Assembly: GCA_052435735.1 (NCBI GenBank)
Contig: JBQVNB010000008.1
Location: forward strand, 62,001-126,000
Origin: Aliihoeflea sp052435735
GTDB lineage: Bacteria > Pseudomonadota > Alphaproteobacteria > Rhizobiales > Rhizobiaceae
DNA length: 64,000 nucleotides
Reading direction: 5' to 3'
The notes beneath the pieces were generated by a model. It saw only the letters and a list, made by a program, of their open reading frames with translations, was not told the origin of the DNA and searched no databases. Position 1 is the stretch's first letter; each line of letters opens with the position of its first letter. This document shows, piece after piece, positions 31,435-42,490 of this stretch. The translations under genes were made by a program, and so were the position numbers.

Positions 31435-32631
31435 TTACCGCGACAGCGCCGCGACGCCCGGCAATTCCTTGCCTTCCATCCATTCCAGGAACGCGCCGCC
31501 GGCCGTCGATACGTAGGAAAAATCGTCGGCCGCGCCGGCAAGGTTGAGGGCGGAGACGGTGTCGCCGCCACCGGCGACGGAGACGAGATTGCCGGACTTC
31601 GTCTCGGCGGCCGCGAAGCGTGCGGCTTCCATCGTCGCCTTGTCGAAGGGCGCGATCTCGAACGCGCCGAGCGGGCCGTTCCACACGAGCGTCGCGGCCC
31701 GGCCGATCCATTCCTTGATGCGGATGACGGATTGCGGTCCGGCGTCGAGGATCATCGCATCGTCCGGCACGTCCTCGACGGGAACCGTCTCGCTCGCGGC
31801 TCCCGCCTTGAACTCGCGCGCGACGACGGCGTCGACCGGCAGGATGATGGCGCAGCCGGCCTGGGCGGCTTCCGTCATGATGGTCTTGGCAGTGGCGGCC
31901 AGATCGTGCTCGCACAGCGACTTGCCGACATCGGTGCCGCGCGCGGCGAGGAACGTGTTGGCCATGCCGCCGCCGATCACGAGCGCATCGACCTTGGTGA
32001 CGAGGTTCATCAACAGGTCGATCTTGGTCGAGACCTTGGCGCCGCCGACGATCGCGACGACGGGCTTTTGCGGCCTGCCGAGGCCCTTCTCCAACGCCTC
32101 CAGCTCCTCCTGCATGGTGCGGCCGGCGAAGGAGGGGAGCAACTTTGCCAGCCCCTCGGTCGAGGCGTGGGCGCGGTGGGCGGCGGAAAACGCGTCATTG
32201 ATGTAAAGATCGCCATTGGCGGCGAGCGCCTTGGCGAATTCCGGGTCGTTCTGTTCCTCGCCCTTGTGGAAACGCGTGTTCTCCAGAAGCAGGATGTCGC
32301 CATCGTCCATCTGCGCGATCGCATCGGCCGCCGTCGCACCGATGCAGTCCGGCGCGAAATGGACGGCGCGGTCGAGCACGGTTTCCGTCGCGCGCGCGAT
32401 CGGCTCGAGCGACATTGCCGGATCGGCTGCGCCCTTCGGACGGCCGAAATGGGCGAGCAGGATGACCTTGGCGCCCTTGTCTGAAAGCTCGATGATCGTG
32501 GGTGCGACGCGCTCGATGCGCGTGGCGTCCGACACCGTGCCGTCCTCGTTCATCGGCACGTTGAGGTCGACACGCACGAGCACGCGCTTGCCGTGGGCGT
32601 CGATGTCGTCGAGCGTGCGGAAACCGGCCAT
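31435..32631 (-). CDS. pgk: phosphoglycerate kinase
   Basis: The 398-residue enzyme interconverts 1,3-bisphosphoglycerate and 3-phosphoglycerate with ATP. The signature RVLVRVDLNVPM occurs near residues 16-27, with HFGRPKG and the nucleotide-binding SVAGGGDT near the C-terminus. The ATG chosen gives the family's usual length and N-terminus. It belongs to the tkt-gap-pgk glycolysis set, but here an antiporter gene separates it from gap. Confidence 0.95.
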   Translation of the reverse strand: MAGFRTLDDIDAHGKRVLVRVDLNVPMNEDGTVSDATRIERVAPTIIELSDKGAKVILLAHFGRPKGAADPAMSLEPIARATETVLDRAVHFAPDCIGATAADAIAQMDDGDILLLENTRFHKGEEQNDPEFAKALAANGDLYINDAFSAAHRAHASTEGLAKLLPSFAGRTMQEELEALEKGLGRPQKPVVAIVGGAKVSTKIDLLMNLVTKVDALVIGGGMANTFLAARGTDVGKSLCEHDLAATAKTIMTEAAQAGCAIILPVDAVVAREFKAGAASETVPVEDVPDDAMILDAGPQSVIRIKEWIGRAATLVWNGPLGAFEIAPFDKATMEAARFAAAETKSGNLVSVAGGGDTVSALNLAGAADDFSYVSTAGGAFLEWMEGKELPGVAALSR

Positions 32632-32696
32632 GTTTGGTCCTTCGATGGGATGGATTTGCGCGGGACAATACCGTCTGTCGCCGCTGGCGCAAGCCT

Positions 32697-34523
32697 TCAG
32701 GCGCCGGCGTCCCTGTCTGCGCCTGGAGGCGGTGCCGGGCGCAGCCACGCCCTGACGAGCAGGAACATCTCGCGCAGCGACAGGAAGGCGGGGATCTGCG
32801 GCTCTCGCTGCTCAGGCTCCAGCGAGACGCCGACCGAGATGATGTCGCCGTCCTGGTCGGTGTCGCGCACGATCAGTTCGACCGGGCCGAGCGTCACCCT
32901 GTCGGCATATTCGGCACGCCCGCCGAGGCGGGCGACCATCAGTTCCCCGATCGACATCTCCTCCTCGCCCTCGCGCAGCGCAGGGCCATAGGCAGCCTCG
33001 AGATCGCGCGCGGGTCGCTTCGGATCGATCGCGAAGGCGCCGAAGAACTCGGCGTCGTCGCCATCGACGGGCGCCGGGCTGGCGAACAGGCGGTCGAGCA
33101 GACGCGGATAGCGCGAGGAGATGAAGAGATAGACGTAGTCGCCGGCACGCAGCCGGCCGGCATACTGGTAGCGCATCGACTGGCCCTCACGGATGACCAG
33201 CGAGGGACGCGCCCAGCGCGGCACCCGCTCGCCCTTGGCGACCGGCGAATTGCCGACGACGCGATAGACCAGCAATTCGTGATTGGCGGTGCCGGGCAGT
33301 TCCAGCTCGACCTTGTCGACCGGGCCGATGCGCGCCGGCACGACGAGGCCGAGCCGCTTGGCGAGCGGGTTGATGGTCCAGCCCTGGACGAGCAGCGAGA
33401 CGAGCACGATGATGAAGGCGTAGTTGAAGAACATCGTGCCAGAGTCGAGCTCGCCGAGAAGTGGCACGAGCGCGAGCAGGATCGACACCGCGCCGCGCAG
33501 GCCGACCCACGAGATGAACGCGGTTTCCGCGCGCGGGAAATTGAACGGCAGGAGCGACAGCCAGACGGCGAGCGGACGCGCAATGAAGATCAGAACCAGC
33601 GCGAGCGCGACGGCGGAAACGGCGATCGTCGGAAAATCGCTCGGCGTCGCCAAAAGCCCGAGCATCAGGAACATGATGATCTGCGCCAACCAGGACATGC
33701 CGTCCTGGAAGCGCTTGAGCGTCGGCGCAGAGCGGATGTTGCGGTTGCCGGCGTAAAGCCCTGCGACATAGACGGCGAGGAAGCCCGAACCGCCAATGGC
33801 GCCGGTGACGGAGAAGACGAGCAGCGACAAGGCGAGCACGAAGATCGGCGACAGGCCACGCTCCATCTTCAGCCTGTTGACCAGGAAAACGATCATCGCG
33901 CCGCCCGCAAGTCCCGCCACGAGGCCGATACCCATCTGGGTGACGAACAGGATCAGGATCTCGACCCCGATCGCCTCCAGTCCCGCGCCCTGGGCGATCA
34001 GTTCGACGAGGGCGATGGTCAGGAAGATCGCCATCGGATCGTTCGAGCCGGATTCGACTTCGAGCGCCGAACGCACCCGGTCGCGAATCTGGATGCCGCC
34101 GATGCGCAACAGGAAGAACACCGCCGCCGCGTCCGTCGACCCGACGATGGCGCCGAGCAGCAGCGATTCGAGCAGCGGCAGGCCGATGACGTAATGCGCG
34201 AAAAGGCCGAAGAATCCGGCCGTCAGGACGACGCCGAGCGTGGCGAGCGTGATCGCCGGGCCGGCGGCCTGCCGGAACGACTGGATCGACGTGCCGAAGC
34301 CGGAGTCGAACAGGATTACGGCCAGCGCCAGGGAGCCAATGAAATAGGCGACGCCCGCATTGTCGAAGCTGATACCGAGCCCGTCGACGCCGGCTCCAAG
34401 CCCGATGCCGAGGAAAAGGAGAAGCAGGGGAGCGCCGAAGCGAAAGGCGAGCAGGCTCGAAAACGCGGCGACCAGCACGAGCAGCGTGCCGACCAGCGTG
34501 ATGAGGTAAATCCCCTCGAGCAT
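32697..34523 (-). CDS. potassium/proton antiporter (CPA1, NhaP2/CvrA-like)
   Basis: The 608-residue protein has 12-13 membrane helices of the Na/K-proton antiporter family in its first 400 residues, a TrkA_C domain (about 400-490) and a CorC/HlyC-type C-terminal domain (about 520-595). This is the layout of the NhaP2/CvrA type, exporting K ions or ammonium in exchange for protons. Start ATG at 34523 with an AGAGG site close by. The placement between pgk and gap is not a usual neighbour in E. coli and the gene is probably a separate unit. Confidence 0.85.
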   Translation of the reverse strand: MLEGIYLITLVGTLLVLVAAFSSLLAFRFGAPLLLLFLGIGLGAGVDGLGISFDNAGVAYFIGSLALAVILFDSGFGTSIQSFRQAAGPAITLATLGVVLTAGFFGLFAHYVIGLPLLESLLLGAIVGSTDAAAVFFLLRIGGIQIRDRVRSALEVESGSNDPMAIFLTIALVELIAQGAGLEAIGVEILILFVTQMGIGLVAGLAGGAMIVFLVNRLKMERGLSPIFVLALSLLVFSVTGAIGGSGFLAVYVAGLYAGNRNIRSAPTLKRFQDGMSWLAQIIMFLMLGLLATPSDFPTIAVSAVALALVLIFIARPLAVWLSLLPFNFPRAETAFISWVGLRGAVSILLALVPLLGELDSGTMFFNYAFIIVLVSLLVQGWTINPLAKRLGLVVPARIGPVDKVELELPGTANHELLVYRVVGNSPVAKGERVPRWARPSLVIREGQSMRYQYAGRLRAGDYVYLFISSRYPRLLDRLFASPAPVDGDDAEFFGAFAIDPKRPARDLEAAYGPALREGEEEMSIGELMVARLGGRAEYADRVTLGPVELIVRDTDQDGDIISVGVSLEPEQREPQIPAFLSLREMFLLVRAWLRPAPPPGADRDAGA

Positions 34524-34697
34524 GCGCCTCTCTTTCCCCTCTGCCGATCGCCCCTGCGGGCCTGAACCGTGCTGTGCTCCCTCGCCGAATACGACCCGAA
34601 CCGCACATTTCCTCCGCCCTGTCGTCACGATGCGACAAGCCGGTCATCGCCCTGGAGCTGGAAAAGCGCGAAACGCGATTGCGTCTTTTATCTAGGA

Positions 34698-34727
34698 AAG
34701 AAAACGCCCGGTTTTGAGGCCGGGCGT
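34698..34727 (-). terminator. intrinsic terminator after gap
   Basis: On the minus strand ACGCCCGG pairs with CCGGGCGT around CCTCAAAA and is followed by UUUUCUUUCC. It lies about 30 bases past the gap stop. Confidence 0.85.
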
Positions 34728-34756
34728 CGGTATTCGTCGAAAAAAGTCGATCGGGG

Positions 34757-35764
34757 TCAGATCAGCTTGCCGAAGGCGACGGCGGTGTCGCTCATCCGGT
34801 TGGAGAAGCCCCATTCATTGTCGTACCAGGTGAGAATGCGCACCATCGTGCCGTCCATCACCTTGGTCTGATCCATGTGGAAGATCGAGGAATGCGGATC
34901 GTGGTTGAAGTCGATCGAGACGAGCGACTCGTCCGTGTAGCCGAGGATGCCCTTGAGGCGGCCGTCGGCGGCAGTGCGAATGGCGTTGTTGATCTCCTCG
35001 ACACTGGTCTCGCGCTTGGCGATGAAGGTCAGGTCGACCACCGAGACGTTCGGCGTGGGAACGCGGATCGCGACGCCGTCGAGCTTGCCCTTGAGTTCCG
35101 GCAGGACGAGGCCGACGGCCTTGGCCGCACCCGTCGAGGTCGGGATCATGGACAGGGCCGCAGCACGTGCCCGGTAGAGGTCTTTGTGCATAGTGTCGAG
35201 CGTCGGCTGGTCGCCCGTATAGGAGTGGATCGTCGTCATGAAGCCCTTCTCGATGCCGATGGCTTCGTTGAGGACCTGCGCGACCGGGGCGAGGCAGTTG
35301 GTGGTGCAGGACGCGTTCGAAATGACCATGTGGTCCTTCGACAGCTTGTCGTGGTTGACGCCGTAGACGACGGTCAGGTCGGCATTGTCGGCGGGCGCGG
35401 AGACGATGACGCGCTTGGCGCCGGCTTCCAGATGCGCCGAGGCCCTTTCCTTGGAGGTGAAGATGCCGGTGCATTCGAGCGCGATGTCGACGCCCTCGGC
35501 CTTCCACGGCAGCTCGGCCGGGTTGCGCACGGCATGGACCTTGATCGGGCCGCGGCCGGCGTCGATGGCGTCGCCCTTGACGGTGACTTCGCCGGGGAAG
35601 CGGCCATGCACGCTGTCATAGCGCATCAGGTGAGCGTTGGTCTCGACCGGGCCAAGATCGTTGATCGCGACGACCTCGATGTCGGTGCGGCCGGATTCGT
35701 AGATCGCGCGCAGCACGTTGCGGCCGATGCGGCCAAAACCGTTGATGGCAACTTTCACAGTCAT
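34757..35764 (-). CDS. gap: glyceraldehyde-3-phosphate dehydrogenase
   Basis: The 335-residue enzyme oxidises and phosphorylates glyceraldehyde 3-phosphate to 1,3-bisphosphoglycerate with NAD(P). The Rossmann motif INGFGRIGR is at 7-15, the catalytic C153 lies in SNASCTTNC, and D36 (NDLG) is present as in NAD-preferring forms. It lies between tkt and the antiporter on the minus strand, with its own terminator downstream. Confidence 0.95.
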   Translation of the reverse strand: MTVKVAINGFGRIGRNVLRAIYESGRTDIEVVAINDLGPVETNAHLMRYDSVHGRFPGEVTVKGDAIDAGRGPIKVHAVRNPAELPWKAEGVDIALECTGIFTSKERASAHLEAGAKRVIVSAPADNADLTVVYGVNHDKLSKDHMVISNASCTTNCLAPVAQVLNEAIGIEKGFMTTIHSYTGDQPTLDTMHKDLYRARAAALSMIPTSTGAAKAVGLVLPELKGKLDGVAIRVPTPNVSVVDLTFIAKRETSVEEINNAIRTAADGRLKGILGYTDESLVSIDFNHDPHSSIFHMDQTKVMDGTMVRILTWYDNEWGFSNRMSDTAVAFGKLI

Positions 35765-35842
35765 TCGCTGTCTCCCGGGAGAAGGTAAGGCGTGGATGCG
35801 CCGTCTTTAGCGGCGCAATGTGGAGGAATCCAGCGCCAGACA

Positions 35843-35876
35843 CGAGAAAAGGGCGGGTGCAGACCCGCCCTTCTCG
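35843..35876 (-). terminator. intrinsic terminator after tkt
   Basis: On the minus strand AAGGGCGGGT pairs perfectly with ACCCGCCCTT around CTGC and is followed by UUCUCG after the U-rich stem end. It separates tkt from gap. Confidence 0.8.
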
Positions 35877-35915
35877 ACTAAATCGTTTTTATTTTCCGAG
35901 GCTTGGCATTGCCCC

Positions 35916-35961
35916 GCGTCGGATCGGTCCGAAAACCGGTTCCCACTTTTCGGTCCGACGC
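35916..35961. repeat. rhizobial palindromic repeat at the tkt 3' end
   Basis: The arms GCGTCGG...CCGAAAA and TTTTCGG...CCGACGC form a long imperfect hairpin around ACCGGTTCCCAC. Palindromes of this pattern (CCGAAAACCGG...TTTTCGG) are widespread in Rhizobiales intergenic regions. It touches the tkt stop codon. Confidence 0.7.
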
Positions 35962-35962
35962 G

Positions 35963-37957
35963 TCAACCGCCGTTGGCGATGCGCTCCTCGACCGCCTTGA
36001 CGGCCGCTTCCGCGGTGATGCCGAAATGCTTGTAGAGCTCTTCGGCGGGGCCCGACGCGCCGAAGCCCGTCATGCCGACGAAGATGCCGTTCGAGCCGAT
36101 CAGGCGCTCCCAACCCATGCGGATGCCGGCCTCGATGCCGACCTTGATCGACGCGTCGCCGACGATCGCGTGGCGGTATTCGTAGCTCTGTTCGCCGAAG
36201 AGTTCGAAGCACGGCACGGAGACGACGCGCGTCGGGTGGCCCTTGGCCTCGAGGATTTCGCGCGCCTTGACCGCGATCTCGACTTCCGAGCCCGAGGCGA
36301 AGATCGTGACCTTGGCCTCATCGCTGGCGGTCTCGAGTTCGTAGGCGCCGTAGGAGGACAGGTTGTCCTCGTCATGCTCGACGCGCAGCGTCGGCAGGTT
36401 CTGGCGCGTGAGCGCGAGCGTCGAGGGCGTCGTCTCGGATTCGAGCGCGATCTGCCAGCATTCGGCCGTTTCCACCGCATCCGCCGGACGGAAGACGTAG
36501 TGGTTGGGGATCGCACGCAGCGCCGCCAGGTGCTCGACGGGCTGGTGGGTCGGGCCATCTTCGCCGAGACCGATCGAATCATGCGTCATGACGAAGATCG
36601 AGCGAATGCCCATCAGCGAGGCGAGGCGCATCGAAGGCCGCGCATAGTCGGAGAAGACGAGGAACGTGCCGCCATAGGGAATGATGCCGCCATGCAGCGC
36701 CATGCCGTTCATGGCCGCCGCCATGCCGTGCTCGCGAATGCCGAAATAGACATAGCGGCCGGAATAGTCGGACGGCGTGATCGGCTTGGTCTGCGACGTC
36801 TTGGTGTTGTTGGAGCCAGTGAGGTCGGCCGAGCCGCCGATCGTGTCGGGCAGGATGGCGTTGATGACCTCGAGCGCCATCTCCGACGATTTGCGGGTCG
36901 CGACCTTCGGCTTGTCGGCCGAAAGCTTCTTCTTGTAGTCGACGATCGCCGCATCGAGCCCTTCGGGCAGTTCGCCGCGCATGCGGCGCTCGAACTCGGC
37001 GCGCTTTTCGCCATCCGTCCCGGCAAGGCGGCCTTCCCAGGCCTTGCGCTCCTTGGCCGAGCGCAGGCCGGCGAGGCGCCAGGCATCGAGAATGTCGGAG
37101 GGAACGGCGAAGGCTTCGGCGTCCCACTTCAGCGCCTTGCGCGTGCCGGCGATCTCGTCCGCGCCGAGCGGCGAGCCATGCGCCTTGTTGGTGCCGGCGC
37201 GGGTCGGCGCGCCATAGCCGATCGTGGTCTTGAAGGCGATCATGGTCGGCCGGTCGGACTGGCGCGCGGTCTCGATCGCGTGGGCGATGGCTTCGGGATC
37301 GTGGCCGTCGGCGCGCAGAGTGTTCCAGCCCGACGCGGCAAAGCGCGCGACCTGGTCGGTGGAATCCGACAGCGAGACGGGACCGTCGATCGAGATGTTG
37401 TTGTCGTCCCACATCACGATCAGCTTGGAGAGCTTCAGGTGGCCGGCAAGCGAGATCGCCTCCTGGCTGATCCCCTCCATCAGGCAACCGTCGCCGGCGA
37501 GCGCATAGGTGTAGTGGTCGACCAGCCCGTCACCATAATGCGCGTTCAGAATGCGCTCGGCGAGCGCCATGCCGACGGCGTTGCCGAGGCCCTGGCCGAG
37601 CGGGCCGGTGGTCGTCTCGATGCCGGCCGCATGGCCGTATTCGGGATGGCCGGCGGTCTTGGAGCCGACCTGGCGGAAATTCTTGATCTCGTCGAGCGTG
37701 ATGTCCTCGTAGCCCGACAGATAGAGGAGCGAATAGAGCAGCATCGAGCCGTGGCCGGCCGACAGGACGAAGCGGTCACGATCTGCCCAGTGCGGATGCT
37801 TGGGATCATGCTTCATGAAGCGGGTGTAGAGCACGGTCGCGATGTCGGCCGCGCCCATCGGCAGGCCGGGATGGCCCGAATTCGCCTTTTCGACCGCATC
37901 CATGGAAAGGAAGCGGATCGCATTGGCCATCCGGTCGTGCTTGTCGCGTGTCGTCAT
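35963..37957 (-). CDS. tkt: transketolase
   Basis: The 664-residue thiamine-diphosphate enzyme moves two-carbon units between sugar phosphates in the pentose-phosphate pathway. Present are the N-terminal SGHPGLPMGAAD segment (26-37 of the family), the ThDP motif GDGCLMEG...LSKLIVMWDDN, HTHQP-like region HDSIGLGEDGPTHQPVE and the C-terminal domain. The ATG at 37957 starts at the usual MTTRDKHDRMANAIRF; the longer frame upstream is not supported. It heads the tkt-gap direction of the glycolysis genes. Confidence 0.95.
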   Translation of the reverse strand: MTTRDKHDRMANAIRFLSMDAVEKANSGHPGLPMGAADIATVLYTRFMKHDPKHPHWADRDRFVLSAGHGSMLLYSLLYLSGYEDITLDEIKNFRQVGSKTAGHPEYGHAAGIETTTGPLGQGLGNAVGMALAERILNAHYGDGLVDHYTYALAGDGCLMEGISQEAISLAGHLKLSKLIVMWDDNNISIDGPVSLSDSTDQVARFAASGWNTLRADGHDPEAIAHAIETARQSDRPTMIAFKTTIGYGAPTRAGTNKAHGSPLGADEIAGTRKALKWDAEAFAVPSDILDAWRLAGLRSAKERKAWEGRLAGTDGEKRAEFERRMRGELPEGLDAAIVDYKKKLSADKPKVATRKSSEMALEVINAILPDTIGGSADLTGSNNTKTSQTKPITPSDYSGRYVYFGIREHGMAAAMNGMALHGGIIPYGGTFLVFSDYARPSMRLASLMGIRSIFVMTHDSIGLGEDGPTHQPVEHLAALRAIPNHYVFRPADAVETAECWQIALESETTPSTLALTRQNLPTLRVEHDEDNLSSYGAYELETASDEAKVTIFASGSEVEIAVKAREILEAKGHPTRVVSVPCFELFGEQSYEYRHAIVGDASIKVGIEAGIRMGWERLIGSNGIFVGMTGFGASGPAEELYKHFGITAEAAVKAVEERIANGG

Positions 37958-38191
37958 GATCGCTCTGGTCCTGCGAAGAATTGGAAAATTGGGAGGCGCG
38001 CTCGGCCCTTTCGGCAGGCGACACATAGCCGTTCGGGGCGGGGAGTCAACGCCGCGCGGGCGTGGCTCGCGGCCGAATGCCGGGGATAGTCGGCACGTTC
38101 GGTTGACGCCAGATTCGCCCGCCGCTTAATGTTTTCCGATTAAGACGTTCTCATGTAACAATGATTCGCGTCGGGGGCCTGAGCTGGAGCC

Positions 38192-38464
38192 ATGACAGGG
38201 GAAACGACACTCAGGGAAGTCATCGGTCGCCTCGGTGCCGCGGTCGAAGCGCTGGAAAGCGCCGTCGCAGCACGTCTGGAAAACGACCAGGACTATCAGG
38301 AAGCCGATGCCGAGGCGCAGCGCATGAACGCCGACCGCTCGCGCCTCGCCCAGGAACTCGACGCGTCGGAAGCACGCGCCGAGCGCCTCGAAGATGCCAA
38401 CAAGGAAGTCTCGCGCCGGCTCGTGACCGCAATGGAGACGATCCGCGCCGTGCTCGACAGGTAG
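38192..38464 (+). CDS. DUF4164 coiled-coil protein
   Basis: The 90-residue protein is almost entirely one long coiled coil (about 5-88) rich in Glu, Arg and Ala. DUF4164 genes regularly precede zapA in Rhizobiales, and here zapA begins 6 bases after the stop. A role in cell division together with ZapA is likely but inferred from this pairing. Confidence 0.8.
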   Translation: MTGETTLREVIGRLGAAVEALESAVAARLENDQDYQEADAEAQRMNADRSRLAQELDASEARAERLEDANKEVSRRLVTAMETIRAVLDR

Positions 38465-38470
38465 GGGACG

Positions 38471-38842
38471 ATGGCACAGGTTACCGTGACGATCGACGGC
38501 AAGGCCTACCGGATGGCCTGCGACGAAGGCCAGGAAGAGCACCTGATCTCGCTCGCCAGCCGGTTCGACCGCTATGTGATGCACCTGAAGGACTCGTTCG
38601 GCGAGATCGGCGACCAGCGCCTGACCGTGATGGCGGGCATCATGGTCATGGACGAACTCGCCGAACTGCAAAAGCGCACCAAGGGTTTCGAGACCGAGAT
38701 CGGCACGCTGCGCAAGACGCGCGACGACGCGCTGACCAAGGCCGATAAGAACGACGCCGCGCTGACCGGCGCTCTGGCCGATTTCGCCGAGCGGATCGAA
38801 GTGGTTGCAAGCCGCCTGAGCGGGCGGCCGCGGCAGGTGTGA
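38471..38842 (+). CDS. zapA: cell division protein ZapA
   Basis: The 123-residue protein has the ZapA domain (1-95): VTVTIDGKAYRMACDEGQEEHL at the N-terminus and a C-terminal coiled coil (about 70-115). ZapA bundles FtsZ filaments at the division ring. It forms an operon with DUF4164. Only 1 base separates its stop from that of the convergent ccdB gene. Confidence 0.88.
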   Translation: MAQVTVTIDGKAYRMACDEGQEEHLISLASRFDRYVMHLKDSFGEIGDQRLTVMAGIMVMDELAELQKRTKGFETEIGTLRKTRDDALTKADKNDAALTGALADFAERIEVVASRLSGRPRQV

Positions 38843-38843
38843 T

Positions 38844-39140
38844 TCAGTATCCCTGAAACAGCATGTCGAGCGCCGCGACGATTTCGTCGTGGTGCTGGGC
38901 AAGGTTGGCAACTCGAGCCGCGACCAGCGTATCGGGCACAGCCGAGATCAGATGCGTGGCCAGAACGTGCGGCTCGCCATCGACTTCGAAGACGGGATGC
39001 AGCCGCGCGATCGAGCGCGGCGTCGACGACGCCGGCAGGAGCGGGATCACCACACGCGAGCCGACAATATCGAGAAGCGGCGACTGGACGTTGAGCAGAA
39101 GCGCATCGTCGGGCGCGCGATAGACGTCATACCGCGCCAT
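38844..39140 (-). CDS. ccdB: CcdB-type toxin
   Basis: The 98-residue protein has the CcdB pattern: an N-terminal ARYDVYR, QSPLLDIVGSRVVIPLLP (about 19-36) and a C-terminal helix (DEIVAALDMLFQGY). CcdB poisons DNA gyrase in F plasmid. The F-type terminal WGI is not present; the protein ends QGY, so activity on gyrase cannot be assumed. The start overlaps the ccdA stop by one base (TGATG). Confidence 0.8.
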   Translation of the reverse strand: MARYDVYRAPDDALLLNVQSPLLDIVGSRVVIPLLPASSTPRSIARLHPVFEVDGEPHVLATHLISAVPDTLVAARVANLAQHHDEIVAALDMLFQGY

Positions 39141-39379
39141 CAGAACATGCGATATTTGGCGAGGGGCAGGCCGTTTTCGTCGACCCAGGCCTTCCAGCTT
39201 TCGAGCGCCTCGCGGTTTTCCTCAAGCCAGAGCCGTTCCTTTTCAGCGCGGACGGCTTCGGCGATGCCGGTTTCGGCGGCGCGGGAGACGTTGACGGACA
39301 GTTCCTTCGCTTCGGCCAACAACGCGGCGTCGAGCGTTAGGTTGGTCGGTTTGCGGGCGGCGGGTTTTTCGTGGCGCAT
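39140..39379 (-). CDS. ccdA: CcdA-type antitoxin
   Basis: The 79-residue protein has a ribbon-helix-helix N-terminal part (about 10-45, KPTNLTLDAALLAEAKEL) and a C-terminal segment rich in Glu and Trp (50-79) expected to wrap CcdB. Length fits chromosomal CcdA. A perfect inverted repeat lies at 39397-39415 just upstream, a likely operator for the CcdA-CcdB complex. The longer frame upstream is not used. Confidence 0.8.
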   Translation of the reverse strand: MRHEKPAARKPTNLTLDAALLAEAKELSVNVSRAAETGIAEAVRAEKERLWLEENREALESWKAWVDENGLPLAKYRMF

Positions 39380-39396
39380 GGTTCGGGCCTCGTTTC

Positions 39397-39417
39397 TGCG
39401 CATAGAATATGCGCATA
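39397..39417 (-). promoter_or_regulatory. ccdAB operator
   Basis: TGCGCATA (39397-39404), GAA, TATGCGCA (39408-39415) is an 8-bp perfect inverted repeat overlapping a second palindrome, TATGCGCATA (39408-39417). It lies 18 bases before the ccdA start, as expected for autoregulation. Confidence 0.6.
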
Positions 39418-39532
39418 TGGAACGTGCTGCAAGGCAGGCGCCGTCCGATCGATTGACAGCCATTGATTGCAGGCGGATCATCCAATTGAGTAGCGATGTC
39501 GCTGCATGGAGCGGGCGTGGGCCGGATGAGCC

Positions 39533-40471
39533 ATGATCATGTCGCACGCGGTGCTGCCGCGGCCGGGCGGCGCGGTCTTCCTGACCGATGGCGGCCTCGA
39601 GACCTCGCTGATCTTCCATGACGGCGTCGACCTGCCGCTTTTCGCTGCCTTTCCGCTTCTTCTCAACGCCGATGGCCGCCAGCAACTGACGGACTATTTC
39701 GCGCCATTCGTCGAGATGGCGCTTGCCCGCCATGCCGGCTTCATCATCGACACGCCGACCTGGCGGGCCAATCGCGACTGGGGCGAGAAGCTCGGCTTCG
39801 ATGCGAGCGCCTTGGCCGAGATCAACCGCGAGGCGGTAGGCTGGGCGAAGTCGCTGCGCCGGGAACTCGGCGACGGCAGCGACAAGATCGTCGTCAACGG
39901 CGTGGTCGGCCCGCGCGGCGACGGCTACCGTCCGACGTCCCTGATGGACCGCGACGGCGCTGAGCACTACCACCATGCGCAGATCGAGGCATTCCACGCC
40001 ACCGGCGCCGACATGGTGAGCGGCATGACGATGAACTATGTCGAGGAAGCCTGCGGCATCGCGCGGGCAGCAGCGGCCTACGGCCTGCCCTGCGTCATCT
40101 CCTTCACCGTCGAGACGGATGGCAACCTCGCCTCAGGCGCAAGCCTGCGCGCGGCGATCGAGACGGTCGACGAGGACCCGGAGGGCGCGCCGATCTACTA
40201 CATGATCAACTGCGCCCACCCGACCCATTTTTCCACGTCACTCGGCAATGGCGAGGCGTGGATGCAAAGACTGGGCGGCGTCCGTGCCAATGCCTCGGCG
40301 AAGAGCCATGCTGAACTCGACGAGGCGAGCGAACTCGATCCCGGCGATCCGGACGATCTCGGCCGGCGCTATGGCGAGATGAGACGGCAGTTCGGGCAGA
40401 TTTCGGTGCTGGGAGGGTGCTGCGGAACGGATCGCCGGCACATCGCGGCGATTTGCGAGGCGTGTTTGTGA
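39533..40471 (+). CDS. homocysteine S-methyltransferase family protein
   Basis: The 312-residue protein has the methyltransferase TIM barrel with Cys ligands for zinc in INCAHP (about 224-229) and GGCCGTD (about 293-299). Members such as MmuM methylate homocysteine from S-methylmethionine or related donors. The motif LTDGGLETSLIF near the start is typical. No neighbour tells the donor. An ATG two codons later is an alternative start. Confidence 0.8.
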   Translation: MIMSHAVLPRPGGAVFLTDGGLETSLIFHDGVDLPLFAAFPLLLNADGRQQLTDYFAPFVEMALARHAGFIIDTPTWRANRDWGEKLGFDASALAEINREAVGWAKSLRRELGDGSDKIVVNGVVGPRGDGYRPTSLMDRDGAEHYHHAQIEAFHATGADMVSGMTMNYVEEACGIARAAAAYGLPCVISFTVETDGNLASGASLRAAIETVDEDPEGAPIYYMINCAHPTHFSTSLGNGEAWMQRLGGVRANASAKSHAELDEASELDPGDPDDLGRRYGEMRRQFGQISVLGGCCGTDRRHIAAICEACL

Positions 40472-40504
40472 GGGGGGTGGTGAAGTAGGGATTTTGCGAA
40501 GGGG

Positions 40505-40646
40505 ACCCCCACCCTTTATCCCTCCCCACAAGGGGGAGGGAAGCCGCGAGCGTCGCATTAAACCACCAACCCGAGCACCACGTTTGAAGGTAAGAGAGGC
40601 GTGGATGGCTTCCCTCCCCCTTGTGGGAGGGATAAAGGGTGGGGGT
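40505..40646. repeat. large intergenic inverted repeat, copy 1
   Basis: The arms are 40505-40545 and 40607-40646, with about 40 bases each that pair with one indel. They contain CCCTTTATCCCTCCCCACAA. A second copy of the same element lies at 54679-54822. It resembles a non-autonomous palindromic repeat of Rhizobiales. It fills the gap between two convergent genes. Confidence 0.85.
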
Positions 40647-40677
40647 ATTGAAGCGCGGAAACGCCACTCGCTGCTTC

Positions 40678-42483
<1,806 letters not shown>

Positions 42484-42490
42484 GGAATTC

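Noticed and set aside
32634..34565. Long frame opposite the antiporter
   Set aside because: Shadow of the antiporter gene, rich in Arg, Asp and Glu as expected for antisense of a hydrophobic protein.
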